NCBI GenBank assembly: GCA_017470605.1
Contig: JAFUYH010000013.1
Coordinates: 62,001-126,000, forward strand
Direction: 5' to 3'
Source: Treponema sp.
Lineage (GTDB): Bacteria; Spirochaetota; Spirochaetia; Treponematales; Treponemataceae
DNA length: 64,000 bases
Under the pieces are notes generated by a model, which saw only the letters and a program-made list of their open reading frames with translations, was not told the origin of the DNA and made no database searches. Each line of letters starts with the position of its first letter. The first letter of the stretch is position 1. The position numbers and the translations under genes are program-made. This document shows positions 15,923 through 24,599 of this stretch, one piece after another.

Positions 15923-18127
15923 ATGAAATACATACAACAGCTTGACGAAACTGATTGCGGTGCGGCATGTATCGCAATGATTGCATCTCACTATAATATA
16001 CAAAAATCAGTAACTTCTATCCGTGAAATTGCAGGAACAGATACAAAGGGTACAAATCTAGCAGGATTAGTACAAGGAGCAAAAAAAATTGGATTTTCTG
16101 CTCATGCACTAAAAGGTAACAAAGAGGCCCTTTCTGCAGATTTACCATTTCCCTTCATAGCACATATAACTGTTCAACATAACGAATACACACTACTTCA
16201 CTATGTAGTCATTCAATCCATACAAATAAACACAAAGAATCGCGATGATGGAAAAATTCAGATTTGGGATCCTGATGATACAAAGAAAAAATACACAATG
16301 ACAATTGAAGAATTCTGCAAAGTCTGGACAGGCTATGCGGTTTTTATTTCGCCAGATAGAAATATTGTGATGGAAAAAGGGGAAGGTTCCTTCTTATGGC
16401 GCTTTCTGCCGGCAATAAAACCATATAAGGGTCTTTTGATTCTTTCATGTATCGCATCTATTCTTTTGATTGTTTTTGGAATTCTTTCTACTCTGTATAC
16501 CCGCTATATAATTGATGAAGTTCTATTTGCTCAGGCTAAATTTACTCTAGGAGCTCTCTCTGTTGGGATGCTTGCGGTAGTTTTAATGCAAGGAGTAATG
16601 GGAATAATCCGCAAGATTCTTTTAATTCATTTTTCCTTTAAAATTGACTTAAATCTTGTTTTTTCATATTTTACGCACGTTTTTCACCTTCCATTGCGAT
16701 TTTTTGATTCACGTAAAAGTGGAGAAATAATTTCTAGAATGCAAGACATTGGAAAGATTCAGGAAATGCTTTCTCAAGCAACGGTAAGCGTTGTCATGGA
16801 TACACTTATGGTACTTGTTGTAGGACCTGTTCTTTTTGCAACAAATAAAACTCTTTTTGGAATAGTGTTGATTACAGTCCCTTTTTCTTCTGCTGTACTT
16901 TATTTTTTTTCAAAAGTTTATAAAAAACAATACCGAAAACTGATGAGTGACGCTTCTGATTTACAGAGTTATCTTGTAGAAAGTATGAATGGCGCTTCAA
17001 CATTAAAATCACTAAATGCAGAAGATTTCGCAATAACGGGCTTTGAACGTGCACAGATGAGAATGACAAACACAGGCTGGAAAGCGGCTTATTTGCAAAG
17101 CTATCAAGAGCTTTTTTCTGAACTAATTAAACAGATTGGTAACATTGTGATTTTCTGGGTTGGAAGCCTTTATATAATAAAAGGAGAACTAAGCATCGGA
17201 ACACTCGTAAGTTTTACAGCTCTTGCCGCCTATTTTACAGATCCTCTTCAACGGCTTGTAAATCTACAGGCAAAATTACAGGAATCTTTTGTTGCAGCAG
17301 ACAGACTGGGCGAAATTTTGGAACTAGAAACGGAAGATGGAAATATTCAGAATAACAACGACAACTGTAAAATACTTCTTACTCCAGAACACCTTCGAGG
17401 AGATATTGAAATCTCTGATGTAGCTTTCCGTTATGGAACACGCAAATATATTTACGAAAATCTAAACCTATCCATAAAAGCTGGTGAAAAAATTGCACTT
17501 GTAGGTTCTTCCGGCTGTGGAAAAACGACAATTGCTAAACTTCTCTTAAAATTGTATGAACCAGAACGTGGAAAAATCACAATAGATGGGCATGATTTAA
17601 AAGACATTGACGCGCACGCATTGCGTAAGCTTGTTGGTTATGTTCCTCAAGATATCTTTTTATTTTCTGGAACAATTGCAGAAAATATTGCCATGCATAA
17701 ACCAGGGGTAAGTTTTGAAGAAATTGTTGAAGCAGCAAAATTAGCTGGTGCTGATGAATTTATTGAAAAATTACCCGAACGTTACAATGCAATGCTTGGT
17801 GAACGAGGAGCAAATCTTAGCGGCGGCGAACGACAGAGACTTGCACTTGCTCGCGCCCTTTTGGGTAATCCTGATATTCTGATTTTAGATGAGGCTACAA
17901 GCAATCTTGATACAGTTTCTGAACATCACATAAAACAAACAATAGACACATTACAAAATGGAAACAGAACCATTATCATAATTGCACACAGACTCTCTAC
18001 AATCATGGACTGCGACCGCATTTTTGTAATGGATAAAGGCTGTGTTGTCCAATCAGGAACACACGAGGAATTAAAAAAACAGAACGGTCTTTACCGAGAT
18101 TTATTAGACGACCTATGTGTAGAATAA
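15923..18127 (+). CDS. C39-peptidase ABC exporter for double-glycine peptides
   Basis: A 734-residue fusion of three parts. Residues 1-125 form a C39 cysteine peptidase (Gln6, Cys12 in DETDCGAACIAM, His93 in LLHYVVI, Asp116 in IWDPDD). Residues about 150-450 form an ABC transporter membrane domain with six spans. Residues about 475-734 form the ATPase, with Walker A GSSGCGKTT near 528, signature LSGGERQR near 632 and Walker B ILILDEATSN. Such PCAT proteins cut the leader after Gly-Gly and export the core, with HlyD and TolC partners in Gram-negative cells. It is transcribed away from the peptide operon but is the obvious partner of the four 24-residue leaders. Confidence 0.93.
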   Translation: MKYIQQLDETDCGAACIAMIASHYNIQKSVTSIREIAGTDTKGTNLAGLVQGAKKIGFSAHALKGNKEALSADLPFPFIAHITVQHNEYTLLHYVVIQSIQINTKNRDDGKIQIWDPDDTKKKYTMTIEEFCKVWTGYAVFISPDRNIVMEKGEGSFLWRFLPAIKPYKGLLILSCIASILLIVFGILSTLYTRYIIDEVLFAQAKFTLGALSVGMLAVVLMQGVMGIIRKILLIHFSFKIDLNLVFSYFTHVFHLPLRFFDSRKSGEIISRMQDIGKIQEMLSQATVSVVMDTLMVLVVGPVLFATNKTLFGIVLITVPFSSAVLYFFSKVYKKQYRKLMSDASDLQSYLVESMNGASTLKSLNAEDFAITGFERAQMRMTNTGWKAAYLQSYQELFSELIKQIGNIVIFWVGSLYIIKGELSIGTLVSFTALAAYFTDPLQRLVNLQAKLQESFVAADRLGEILELETEDGNIQNNNDNCKILLTPEHLRGDIEISDVAFRYGTRKYIYENLNLSIKAGEKIALVGSSGCGKTTIAKLLLKLYEPERGKITIDGHDLKDIDAHALRKLVGYVPQDIFLFSGTIAENIAMHKPGVSFEEIVEAAKLAGADEFIEKLPERYNAMLGERGANLSGGERQRLALARALLGNPDILILDEATSNLDTVSEHHIKQTIDTLQNGNRTIIIIAHRLSTIMDCDRIFVMDKGCVVQSGTHEELKKQNGLYRDLLDDLCVE

Positions 18128-18131
18128 AATA

Positions 18132-18623
18132 CTATCTCAACAACTGAAGATAAATAGGTTTTAATCCACACTTACTCATAGTTGACGAAACTTCTTCGCG
18201 TAAATAAGGCCACAAAAGTTTATTAACTTGTTTAGAAATAAAATAGTCCTTTATATCTGAATCGGAAAGAATTGCTTCGATATTTTTTTTGTTTTCAGGT
18301 TTAATAATATATACAACACTGTATACAAAACGCATAAAAAACAATACTTTTTCATTTACCAATAATTCAATTTTTACAAGTGGTTTTAGCAGTAATGTCG
18401 AATCCGTAATTTGCGGATCAATTTCACGTATTGCAAAAGAAATATTTACAGAAATATCTTCATTTTCTAAAATTGATAAATCATCAACCAGCTTTTCTAC
18501 TTGCATTTTATCAATAACTATAGAATCAATTTCAATCTGAGACAAAAGATTTATAAACTGTTCTTTTTGAACATCAGTCAATCCGTTAGATTTTAGCAAT
18601 TTTATACCCCTTTTCAATTTCAC
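18132..18623 (-). CDS. SecB-like chaperone of a TAC system
   Basis: A 163-residue protein predicted to be soluble. The C-terminal part, LLWPYLREEVSSTMSKCGLKPIYLQ, strongly resembles the end of SecB (PY-RE-I...G-P-L-L), and the central beta-rich region (DISVNISFAIREIDPQITD, KPLVKIELLVNEKVLFF) fits the SecB fold. It is the last gene of a toxin-antitoxin-chaperone operon, and its start overlaps the antitoxin gene by 38 bases. In known TAC modules the SecB-like protein binds the antitoxin C-terminal tail and prevents its degradation. The first 20 residues lie in the overlap, so a later start is possible. Confidence 0.72.
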   Translation of the reverse strand: MKLKRGIKLLKSNGLTDVQKEQFINLLSQIEIDSIVIDKMQVEKLVDDLSILENEDISVNISFAIREIDPQITDSTLLLKPLVKIELLVNEKVLFFMRFVYSVVYIIKPENKKNIEAILSDSDIKDYFISKQVNKLLWPYLREEVSSTMSKCGLKPIYLQLLR

Positions 18624-19122
18624 TATTCATATTAAGAATTTGAAGAATATTACCAGACTGTCTGTATGTAGCATTACAAAAATACTTTGGTTCAGACCAT
18701 TCAAGTTTTTCAATATACTCATCAGAAATGGCATCTGAAACAAGCAGCTTTATTACCTGCTCATTTGAAACATTATATTTTACGGCAAGTTCATTAATCT
18801 GCTTTTTCTGAGATTTAGGAATTGTATATGTATTATCTCCATCTAAAGTAATTTTCAAGTTTAAATCTAGAGCATGGGCAAGACGAACTATAAAATCATA
18901 ATTTGGAATACGCCCCATATTCTCAAATCTTGAAATTACAGACTGTTTTGTTCCCATTCGTTCAGCCAAATCTTTCTGTGAAAGTTTCTTTTCAATTCTT
19001 TTTGATACACATTCTTGTATCATTTTTGCAAGTGGTTCATAGTAAGCAGGATTATTTTTTGAAAAGTTTTTATCTTCCTTTTCAATTTCATTCATAAAAT
19101 CTACAACTGATTCATTTCTCAT
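18586..19122 (-). CDS. HigA-like XRE antitoxin with C-terminal extension
   Basis: A 178-residue protein with a central XRE helix-turn-helix (residues about 43-90: LSQKDLAERMGTKQSVISRFENM, IPNYDFIVRLAHALDLNLKITL). Ordinary HigA antitoxins are about 100 residues. Here about 85 extra residues follow, ending in a hydrophobic segment (YFCNATYRQSGNILQILNMN), the place where TAC antitoxins carry their chaperone-addiction sequence. It follows the toxin gene by 18 bases and overlaps the SecB-like gene. It probably represses the operon through the inverted repeat at 19569-19598. Confidence 0.8.
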   Translation of the reverse strand: MRNESVVDFMNEIEKEDKNFSKNNPAYYEPLAKMIQECVSKRIEKKLSQKDLAERMGTKQSVISRFENMGRIPNYDFIVRLAHALDLNLKITLDGDNTYTIPKSQKKQINELAVKYNVSNEQVIKLLVSDAISDEYIEKLEWSEPKYFCNATYRQSGNILQILNMNSEIEKGYKIAKI

Positions 19123-19140
19123 AATTATTTAAACCTTGCA

Positions 19141-19566
19141 TCATTGATGATGCGTTTTATACCGTTGGCAGGCCTGATTAATTTTTTCAGGATCCGCTTT
19201 TGCTTTAAAATTCTTTTTAATTTCTGCAGAATAGATTGTAATTACAAGTTTCTTCTCACCTCCAACATCTTCTTCATCTTTTGAACAATACGCTCTAAAA
19301 ACTCCACTTCTTCCTTTTGGAGGAATTCGAAATTCCCAAAGTGTACATCCATTTGTGTTTGACAGTTTTCCAAAAATCTCTGTTTCAACAAGTTCTTCTA
19401 TTGAACTTTCACCATTTTCAAGATTTGTAAAAATTGTTTTTACCATAGCAAATACAGTTGGATAAAGTTTCTTCAAATCCTCTAATTCACGCCTTACAGG
19501 ACCTTTTGAAGAATCTTTTTCCATATCTTGCGAATAATCTGGGTAAAATTCAATTCTTACATCCAT
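19141..19566 (-). CDS. HigB-like toxin of the RelE/Gp49 type
   Basis: With the start taken at 19566 the protein has 141 residues. It fits the phage Gp49/HigB type of RelE-fold mRNA interferase: VFAMVKTIFTNLENG, KLSNTNGCTLWEFRIPPKGRSGVFRAYC, LVITIYSAEIKKNFKAKADPEKINQACQRYKTHH. Such toxins cleave mRNA on the ribosome. The toxin-first gene order is that of higBA. An ATG two codons upstream (19572) is also in frame, but the promoter -10 lies directly before it, so the predicted transcript begins at the ATG at 19566 without a leader. Confidence 0.8.
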   Translation of the reverse strand: MDVRIEFYPDYSQDMEKDSSKGPVRRELEDLKKLYPTVFAMVKTIFTNLENGESSIEELVETEIFGKLSNTNGCTLWEFRIPPKGRSGVFRAYCSKDEEDVGGEKKLVITIYSAEIKKNFKAKADPEKINQACQRYKTHHQ

Positions 19567-19568
19567 GT

Positions 19569-19601
19569 ACATAATATAACCATTTGGCTATATTATGTCA
19601 A
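19569..19601 (-). promoter_or_regulatory. TAC operon promoter and operator
   Basis: On the minus strand TTGACA (19596-19601), a 17-bp spacer and TATATT (19573-19578) form a near-consensus promoter. A perfect inverted repeat with 10-bp arms, ACATAATATA (19569-19578) and TATATTATGT (19589-19598), separated by 10 bases, covers it, as expected for autorepression by the antitoxin. Confidence 0.75.
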
Positions 19602-19646
19602 ATAAAAAAGAGAAATATAAGGAAATTTGAGTAATATAATAAAGTT

Positions 19647-20210
19647 CTACTGTTTACTAGGCTTCAGCAGCCCGCGAACAGACTGTACAAGCCCGGAAAT
19701 ACCGTTCACAATTACGCTTATGCAGATAATCGGGCCGAATGGAATGATAAACCAGGAATACCTGAGGAAGGCTAAGCCCACAAAAGTCTGAAGGGCCTTA
19801 ACGACAAGCATGGAAAAATGTTCCCCCCGCGTACGCTTTGGAGAAGCCCTTCTATTCCAGTCATAATTCTGCGTATTATTTGAACGACCCGCACCAGAAA
19901 ACCATTCCCAGTAATTTTCATCACCAAAAGGATTATTATAGGTGTACTGATACTGTCTCTGATACTGCTGATTTGCATTGGAATAAGCAGACTCTTCAGA
20001 AGAATAGCCGCCCAAATCATAATTACGGCGCTTGGCTTCATCACCAAGAACATCATAGGCGGCCGTAATCTGCTTGAATTTTTCTTCTGCTGCCTTATCG
20101 CCCGGGTTCCGGTCCGGGTGATACTTAAAGGCAAGAGTGCGGTAGGCTTTTTTTATTTCATCAGAGGTTGCATTTTTTGAAACCCCAAGTATTTCATAAT
20201 AATTGCTCAT
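19647..20210 (-). CDS. J-domain protein with C-terminal membrane segment
   Basis: A 187-residue protein. Residues 1-70 are a clear J domain ([34 protein letters not shown], with the HPD tripeptide that stimulates DnaK). A Tyr/Asn/Gln-rich linker follows, then a hydrophobic C terminus ([21 protein letters not shown]) likely to sit in the membrane. The Gly/Phe and zinc-finger regions of true DnaJ are absent, so this is a class C J protein that probably recruits DnaK to a membrane site. Neighbouring genes do not point to a client. Confidence 0.85.
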   Translation of the reverse strand: MSNYYEILGVSKNATSDEIKKAYRTLAFKYHPDRNPGDKAAEEKFKQITAAYDVLGDEAKRRNYDLGGYSSEESAYSNANQQYQRQYQYTYNNPFGDENYWEWFSGAGRSNNTQNYDWNRRASPKRTRGEHFSMLVVKALQTFVGLAFLRYSWFIIPFGPIICISVIVNGISGLVQSVRGLLKPSKQ

Positions 20211-20250
20211 ACTTATAAAATAATAAATAAATAGAAACGTTACAAGTTAA

Positions 20251-20343
20251 AAAATCCCCGGGCAAGCCTGCGATGTTTGCGAAGCAAACTCGGTTAGGGA
20301 ATGACACGGGTGCTGTCATTGTCCGGCTCGACCGGACAATCTA
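20251..20343. repeat. Paired REP-like palindromes (family A) with inserted family C hairpin
   Basis: Two inverted units point at each other. The right unit (20314-20343) is TGTCATT, a TTGTCCGG/CCGGACAA stem and CTA, which includes the GH115 stop codon. The left unit (about 20251-20306) starts ATCCCCGGG and ends AATGACA but is split by CGATGTTTGC-GAA-GCAAACTCG (20271-20292), a family C hairpin apparently nested inside it. Confidence 0.75.
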
Positions 20344-23220
20344 TTTTACTCTATAACTTTCAGGTGCCCCCAGATAAGAATAAGGCATCTTGCAGTTAGC
20401 TTCGTGAATCACAATTTTTTCAATCACGATGTTCGGAGTAACAGGACAGATTTTAAGCATGTTCAGTCCCGCCTTGCAGTCTGCATAAACAGTTGCGATA
20501 CGGATATTGTTTGTAACATCACTGCCCCAAGGTTCCTGATTGTCACCTACTGCAAAGTTTTCATCAACTAAATCTTTTAAGATTCTTTTGCCGTTCACTT
20601 CCGCAGTAAACTGCAGTTTATTATCTTTATAAGCAGGGTTTAAAGGATTTGTATAGACATCTATTGCCATAATACCCCCAAAGCGCTTGATAAACTCTTC
20701 ATCAAGTGCAAAAGCATACTCCACAAAGGCAGCTTTCTCTGAGCCTGGTGCGAAAGTTGCAGTTACATCACTAGCCTTTACGGCACCAAGAGTTTTTCCA
20801 TAATTTTTGAGGATAGAAAAAGCAGAAGAGCGCACAAAATGCTCTGCTTCCATACTGATGTAAGAAGATGTCTGAACAAAAGTGCCTGCCGGATAATTAC
20901 TGTATACAGGATTTGCATCCACATGAACCTTTACAAGAATCCTTGCACCATGTCCGTCATTTCCGCTGATTGTAATTACATCACTTTTCTCTCTGTCTTC
21001 TGCAAGTTTCTCGCGGTCGATTGTAAGCAAAAGAGTATCGATACAGGCAAATTTATTACCAAGACCTTCTTCATCCTTTATGATACTGCAATTAATCCAG
21101 CGTTTTGAATCATCATTATCATAACGTCCAAGAGTTACAGTATATTCACAGCCTTCTTCATTACAGTTGGCAATTTTTATGCGGGCTTCCCTGCAGTCAG
21201 GATTCTTAAAAGCATCCAGATAAAGGTCGCGGACAGTCCAGTCCTGGCCAGTTGTAGTAAATTCAGCACCGTCAATCCAGAAAAGATTTCGCTTTTTGCG
21301 GACAGGCTCTACATATTCATAAACAGGATAGCTGTTTGCAGCCTCACACCAGTTGTTAAAGCCAAAATGCTCTGACCAGGCCATTCCAAAGAAGCGTCCG
21401 CCGCCAACTTTATCACATTCATCAACAAGTTCTTTATCAAAGCGGACACATTCGCGAACCTTGTCTGCATAGACATTGGCAACCATGGCATTGTGTCGGG
21501 CAAACCAGTGATTTTTACCGCTGTAAAGCTGCATCAAAAGTACGTTCATTGTTCCCACAAGAGGCAGATAAATCTGACTGAAGAAGCCTGCTTCCTGTTC
21601 AGCCGGTACCAGTTTACGAAGTTCCTCCGCTTTTTCAATCAGATAGCGGGCACGGGAAATCATCTTATCCGATTCACCAAAATTTACAGGATGGAAGGTG
21701 TCTGGCTTTAGACATTCCGTGCGGCGCATATTTGCCATTTTGTTTGATTCAAAAACAATGTCAGAAGCCAGTCTTGCCTGTTCAGCAGTAAAATATGGGA
21801 ACTGGGAAGCAAACCAGGCGTCAGAATATGCTTTTGTATCGGAATTATATTTTTCGTAATCGTAAGCAAGATTCAAAAAGTATGAAAGAGGAAATTCGTT
21901 TGTGAGGATGTCACCCACGTTTACAATCCATAACTCGCGGATTCCAAACTCATAAGCCGCAGACATCTGCTCGCGGGCCTTTGGCAGGTAATTTGTATTG
22001 AGCCATTCATAACTGTAAGGAGAGCCATGATAATCAAAATGATAGTACATTCCGTAGCCGCCCTTGTGGCTTCTCATTGCTTCAGTAGGAACAGTACGCA
22101 GGTTTCCGTGATTATCATCACAAAGCATGAGGGTAACGCCTTCCAGCTCAGGGTCGTCCATCAGGCCCTTTGTATGTCTGTCTCCATAAAAATACGGTTC
22201 AACTTCCTTGTAAAGGGCAAGCATACGGGGCACTTTTTCAAGGTCTGGATTAACGTTTTCGCGGATAAGGCGGTTCTGGGTTTTTATTACATCACGAAGA
22301 AGGTTGATGTTATCGGCAAGGGTTGCATTCTGCATGATTGCAGTATCAGCTTCACCACGCATACCCACAGTAATCACATTTTCAAACTTTCCGTTACGCT
22401 TTAAGCCGTCTTCCCAGAATTTTGTAATTCCTTTTTCATTAGAACGGAAGTTCCAGGCATCACCGTAAACAGAGTTCGGTCCGCGCAGATGACGGTATTC
22501 TTCACCAGCACGGCAGCAAGGTTCATGGTGACTGGCGCCCATAATAACGCCCATCTCATCTGCAAGTTCTGCATTTGCAAGGCCGGGGCCGTCATCACTA
22601 AAGCGTGAAGACCACATTGCAGGCCAGAGGTAATTTCCTTTAAGGCGGAGAAGAAGCTCAAAAACGTGTTCATACATTCTGGCATTAAAACCGCCAAAGT
22701 TATGAGTTGTAAAATTACCGTAGGCAGGCCATTCATCATTTATAAAGAAACCGCGGAAACGCACGGAAGGCTCCCGGCTTGCAAACAGGCCTTCTTCAAG
22801 TTCTACAGCATCACGGTGAGCAGGCAAAACTCCAGCCCAGTCTACCAGAGGAGAAACGCCCATAAGTTCAGAAAGATGAAAAAGACCATAGATGGTACCG
22901 CGTTTATCACTTCCAATGATGATGATTCTGTCGGATTTTACGGCAAAGACATAGGTTTCTCTCTTCCCGCTGATTTTTTCAATTTCTGAAGTCAGATTAT
23001 TTTCTGCGGCAAGTTTTTCTGCCAGCTCAGATTTTCCAAGCGTGGCAAAAAATATGCATCCAGATGAAGAACTTCCAGCATTTTCGCCGGCAAGAGCAAG
23101 TTCTGCTTTCTTACCTGTCACCCGCTCCACATCAAGGCATACCTTGTCTGCAATCTTCTTTACGCCAGAAAACTCGTCTTCTGCACAAACAAATTTTATA
23201 TTTCCATCAAGCTTAAACAT
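20341..23220 (-). CDS. GH115 xylan alpha-1,2-glucuronidase
   Basis: A 959-residue protein whose length and motifs fit glycoside hydrolase family 115, which removes (4-O-methyl-)glucuronic acid from xylan and long xylo-oligosaccharides. Diagnostic stretches include RFRGFFINDEWPAYGNFTTHNFGGFN near residue 155, LRLKGNYLWPAMWSSRF, LMLCDDNHGNLRTVP, YHFDYHGSPYSYEWLN and FGMAWSEHFGFNNWCEAANSYP. The C-terminal 200 residues (ISMEAEHFVRS onward) match the beta-rich accessory domain of the family. There is no signal peptide, so it should act on imported oligosaccharides in the cytoplasm. GGAGG precedes the ATG. The GH8 gene lies upstream on the same strand, with a repeat pair between them. Confidence 0.92.
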   Translation of the reverse strand: MFKLDGNIKFVCAEDEFSGVKKIADKVCLDVERVTGKKAELALAGENAGSSSSGCIFFATLGKSELAEKLAAENNLTSEIEKISGKRETYVFAVKSDRIIIIGSDKRGTIYGLFHLSELMGVSPLVDWAGVLPAHRDAVELEEGLFASREPSVRFRGFFINDEWPAYGNFTTHNFGGFNARMYEHVFELLLRLKGNYLWPAMWSSRFSDDGPGLANAELADEMGVIMGASHHEPCCRAGEEYRHLRGPNSVYGDAWNFRSNEKGITKFWEDGLKRNGKFENVITVGMRGEADTAIMQNATLADNINLLRDVIKTQNRLIRENVNPDLEKVPRMLALYKEVEPYFYGDRHTKGLMDDPELEGVTLMLCDDNHGNLRTVPTEAMRSHKGGYGMYYHFDYHGSPYSYEWLNTNYLPKAREQMSAAYEFGIRELWIVNVGDILTNEFPLSYFLNLAYDYEKYNSDTKAYSDAWFASQFPYFTAEQARLASDIVFESNKMANMRRTECLKPDTFHPVNFGESDKMISRARYLIEKAEELRKLVPAEQEAGFFSQIYLPLVGTMNVLLMQLYSGKNHWFARHNAMVANVYADKVRECVRFDKELVDECDKVGGGRFFGMAWSEHFGFNNWCEAANSYPVYEYVEPVRKKRNLFWIDGAEFTTTGQDWTVRDLYLDAFKNPDCREARIKIANCNEEGCEYTVTLGRYDNDDSKRWINCSIIKDEEGLGNKFACIDTLLLTIDREKLAEDREKSDVITISGNDGHGARILVKVHVDANPVYSNYPAGTFVQTSSYISMEAEHFVRSSAFSILKNYGKTLGAVKASDVTATFAPGSEKAAFVEYAFALDEEFIKRFGGIMAIDVYTNPLNPAYKDNKLQFTAEVNGKRILKDLVDENFAVGDNQEPWGSDVTNNIRIATVYADCKAGLNMLKICPVTPNIVIEKIVIHEANCKMPYSYLGAPESYRVK

Positions 23221-23245
23221 GTCTAAACCTCCAGGTTGTTTATAA

Positions 23246-23325
23246 AGATTGCCCGGTCAAGCCGGGCAATGACAGGGCGCGCACCCACCCTCGTGTGTCA
23301 TTTTCGGGCTTGACCCGAAAATCTA
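23246..23325. repeat. Paired REP-like palindromes (family A)
   Basis: Two inverted units face each other: AGATT-GCCCGG...CCGGGC-AATGACA (23246-23274) and TGTCATT-TTCGGGC...CCCGAAA-ATCTA (23296-23325), with 21 bases between them. The second begins directly at the GH8 stop codon. The same pair arrangement is found at the other end of GH115. Confidence 0.85.
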
Positions 23326-24453
23326 TCAATACATAACATACTTTCCACTCAGCGCCAGAACCGCAAAGAAATACAGGCAGTTATCGTAGTAGCGGCGGCG
23401 GCCGGTTCTCATTGGAGTCTCCCAAAGACGCTGAACAGCCCTTTTTGCAGCCTCCTTGTCTTTGGCAGGGGCGTCAGGGCCAAGTGCAAGAGCAGCCTCT
23501 GCAACAGTTGCCAGAAGCCCCACAGGGTGTCGGGCCAATTTTTTAAGCTGAGTGCCATCCACCTTGTAGTCGTGCAAATCTTCCAGAGCCTTTCCGTCAA
23601 AAAAGCAGATAATATTTGCCGCAATTTTACTGTATTCAGGACTAGTTCCAAACCAGAGCGCATCCAGACCAATATTTGCCGCAACACGGTAGGCATCACT
23701 AAAGAAGGTGTTGTGCTGGCCCCAGGGCAGTTTTGAACCGTCAGGGAAACGGTCTGGAAGCGGAGAACCGCTGTCTTCTGCATATTCTGCGGCAAGCCCT
23801 GTCTGCGGGTGGCAGGCCTTTAAAATATAAGAGCGGCTTGCCTCTGCGGCGGCCTTCCAGAAAGGTCGGTCTGCTTCATCAGCACACTCTGCAAAAAGCT
23901 GGTAAAAATGAGGAAGATGATAAGAAGGGTCTGTAAAAGGACAGTTCGGCACAAAGCGGATAAGGTGATTATCAAACCACATTTTCTGCTCTCCGTGAAT
24001 GGCTACACGCAAAATAGCACGGCCTTCTTCTGTATAATTAAAAATACCCTCGCCGTCTCCCCAGCGTCTGCTTGCCATAAACAAAGCCATGGCAAAGTAT
24101 TCTTCGCCGTCTGGAGCAGGCCCGCCGGCATTTTTCTTGCCGTCCACACCGTTAGACCAGCAGAAATAGCCTGCCATTGGCCCTTCCTCAAGGTACATAT
24201 AGGTGCGTGCCCACTTCCAGATGCGGTCAAAAATATCTTTCCGGTTCATCTGCAGGGCCATCATCATGCCATAAGACATACCTTCTGTGCGGGCATCATC
24301 ATTTCCTGTATCTTCCATATAGCCCATACCGTCATCACTTTCAAAATAAAAATGATTAGGATTTTTCTGGTCAAAAATCTGATTCCAAGAATCGATTACT
24401 TTATCTTCAATTTCAAAGCGGGAATATCCGCATTCTTCAAAAAGATTTCTCAT
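23326..24453 (-). CDS. GH8 reducing-end xylose-releasing exo-oligoxylanase
   Basis: With the start at 24453 the protein has 375 residues. The GH8 general acid lies in DDARTEGMSYGMMMAL, and APDGEEYFAMALFMASRRWG replaces the cellulase-type signature, as in Rex enzymes that trim xylose from the reducing end of xylo-oligosaccharides. An in-frame ATG at 24525 would add a hydrophobic 24-residue segment. I prefer the shorter form because Rex proteins are cytoplasmic and homologues begin close to this Met, but the longer form cannot be excluded. Together with GH115 it forms an intracellular glucuronoxylan-oligomer pathway. Confidence 0.88.
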   Translation of the reverse strand: MRNLFEECGYSRFEIEDKVIDSWNQIFDQKNPNHFYFESDDGMGYMEDTGNDDARTEGMSYGMMMALQMNRKDIFDRIWKWARTYMYLEEGPMAGYFCWSNGVDGKKNAGGPAPDGEEYFAMALFMASRRWGDGEGIFNYTEEGRAILRVAIHGEQKMWFDNHLIRFVPNCPFTDPSYHLPHFYQLFAECADEADRPFWKAAAEASRSYILKACHPQTGLAAEYAEDSGSPLPDRFPDGSKLPWGQHNTFFSDAYRVAANIGLDALWFGTSPEYSKIAANIICFFDGKALEDLHDYKVDGTQLKKLARHPVGLLATVAEAALALGPDAPAKDKEAAKRAVQRLWETPMRTGRRRYYDNCLYFFAVLALSGKYVMY

Positions 24454-24524
24454 ATATACTAGAATACAACACGTTATAAGAAAAATCCATAAAGGAAATA
24501 TCCTAAAGTATAATAAAAAGAGCA

Positions 24525-24571
24525 TAAAAAAAAGCCCCGAACCATCAGTTCATCACATCAGGTTCCGGGGC
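24525..24571 (-). terminator. Strong terminator after phosphofructokinase
   Basis: GCCCCGAACC and GGTTCCGGGGC pair with a single bulged base, and the minus strand continues into a run of T interrupted once by A. It ends the phosphofructokinase transcript before the GH8 gene. Confidence 0.85.
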
Positions 24572-24599
24572 ATTCTTGCCGTCAACTTAATTCAGGCAA

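Noticed and set aside
9932..18127. Type I secretion system for a large RTX protein
   Set aside because: There are no Gly-Asp-rich nonapeptide repeats or large substrates. The transporter has an active C39 domain and the substrates are small double-glycine peptides.
18132..18623. Chaperone gene taken as the housekeeping SecB
   Set aside because: It sits in and overlaps a toxin-antitoxin operon, its sequence is divergent from housekeeping SecB, and the antitoxin carries the extra C-terminal region expected of TAC partners.
24454..24525. Upstream start of the GH8 gene giving a signal-anchor
   Set aside because: The added segment would place a cytoplasmic oligosaccharide enzyme outside the cell, and no ribosome binding site supports it. 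It is kept as an alternative in the gene entry.
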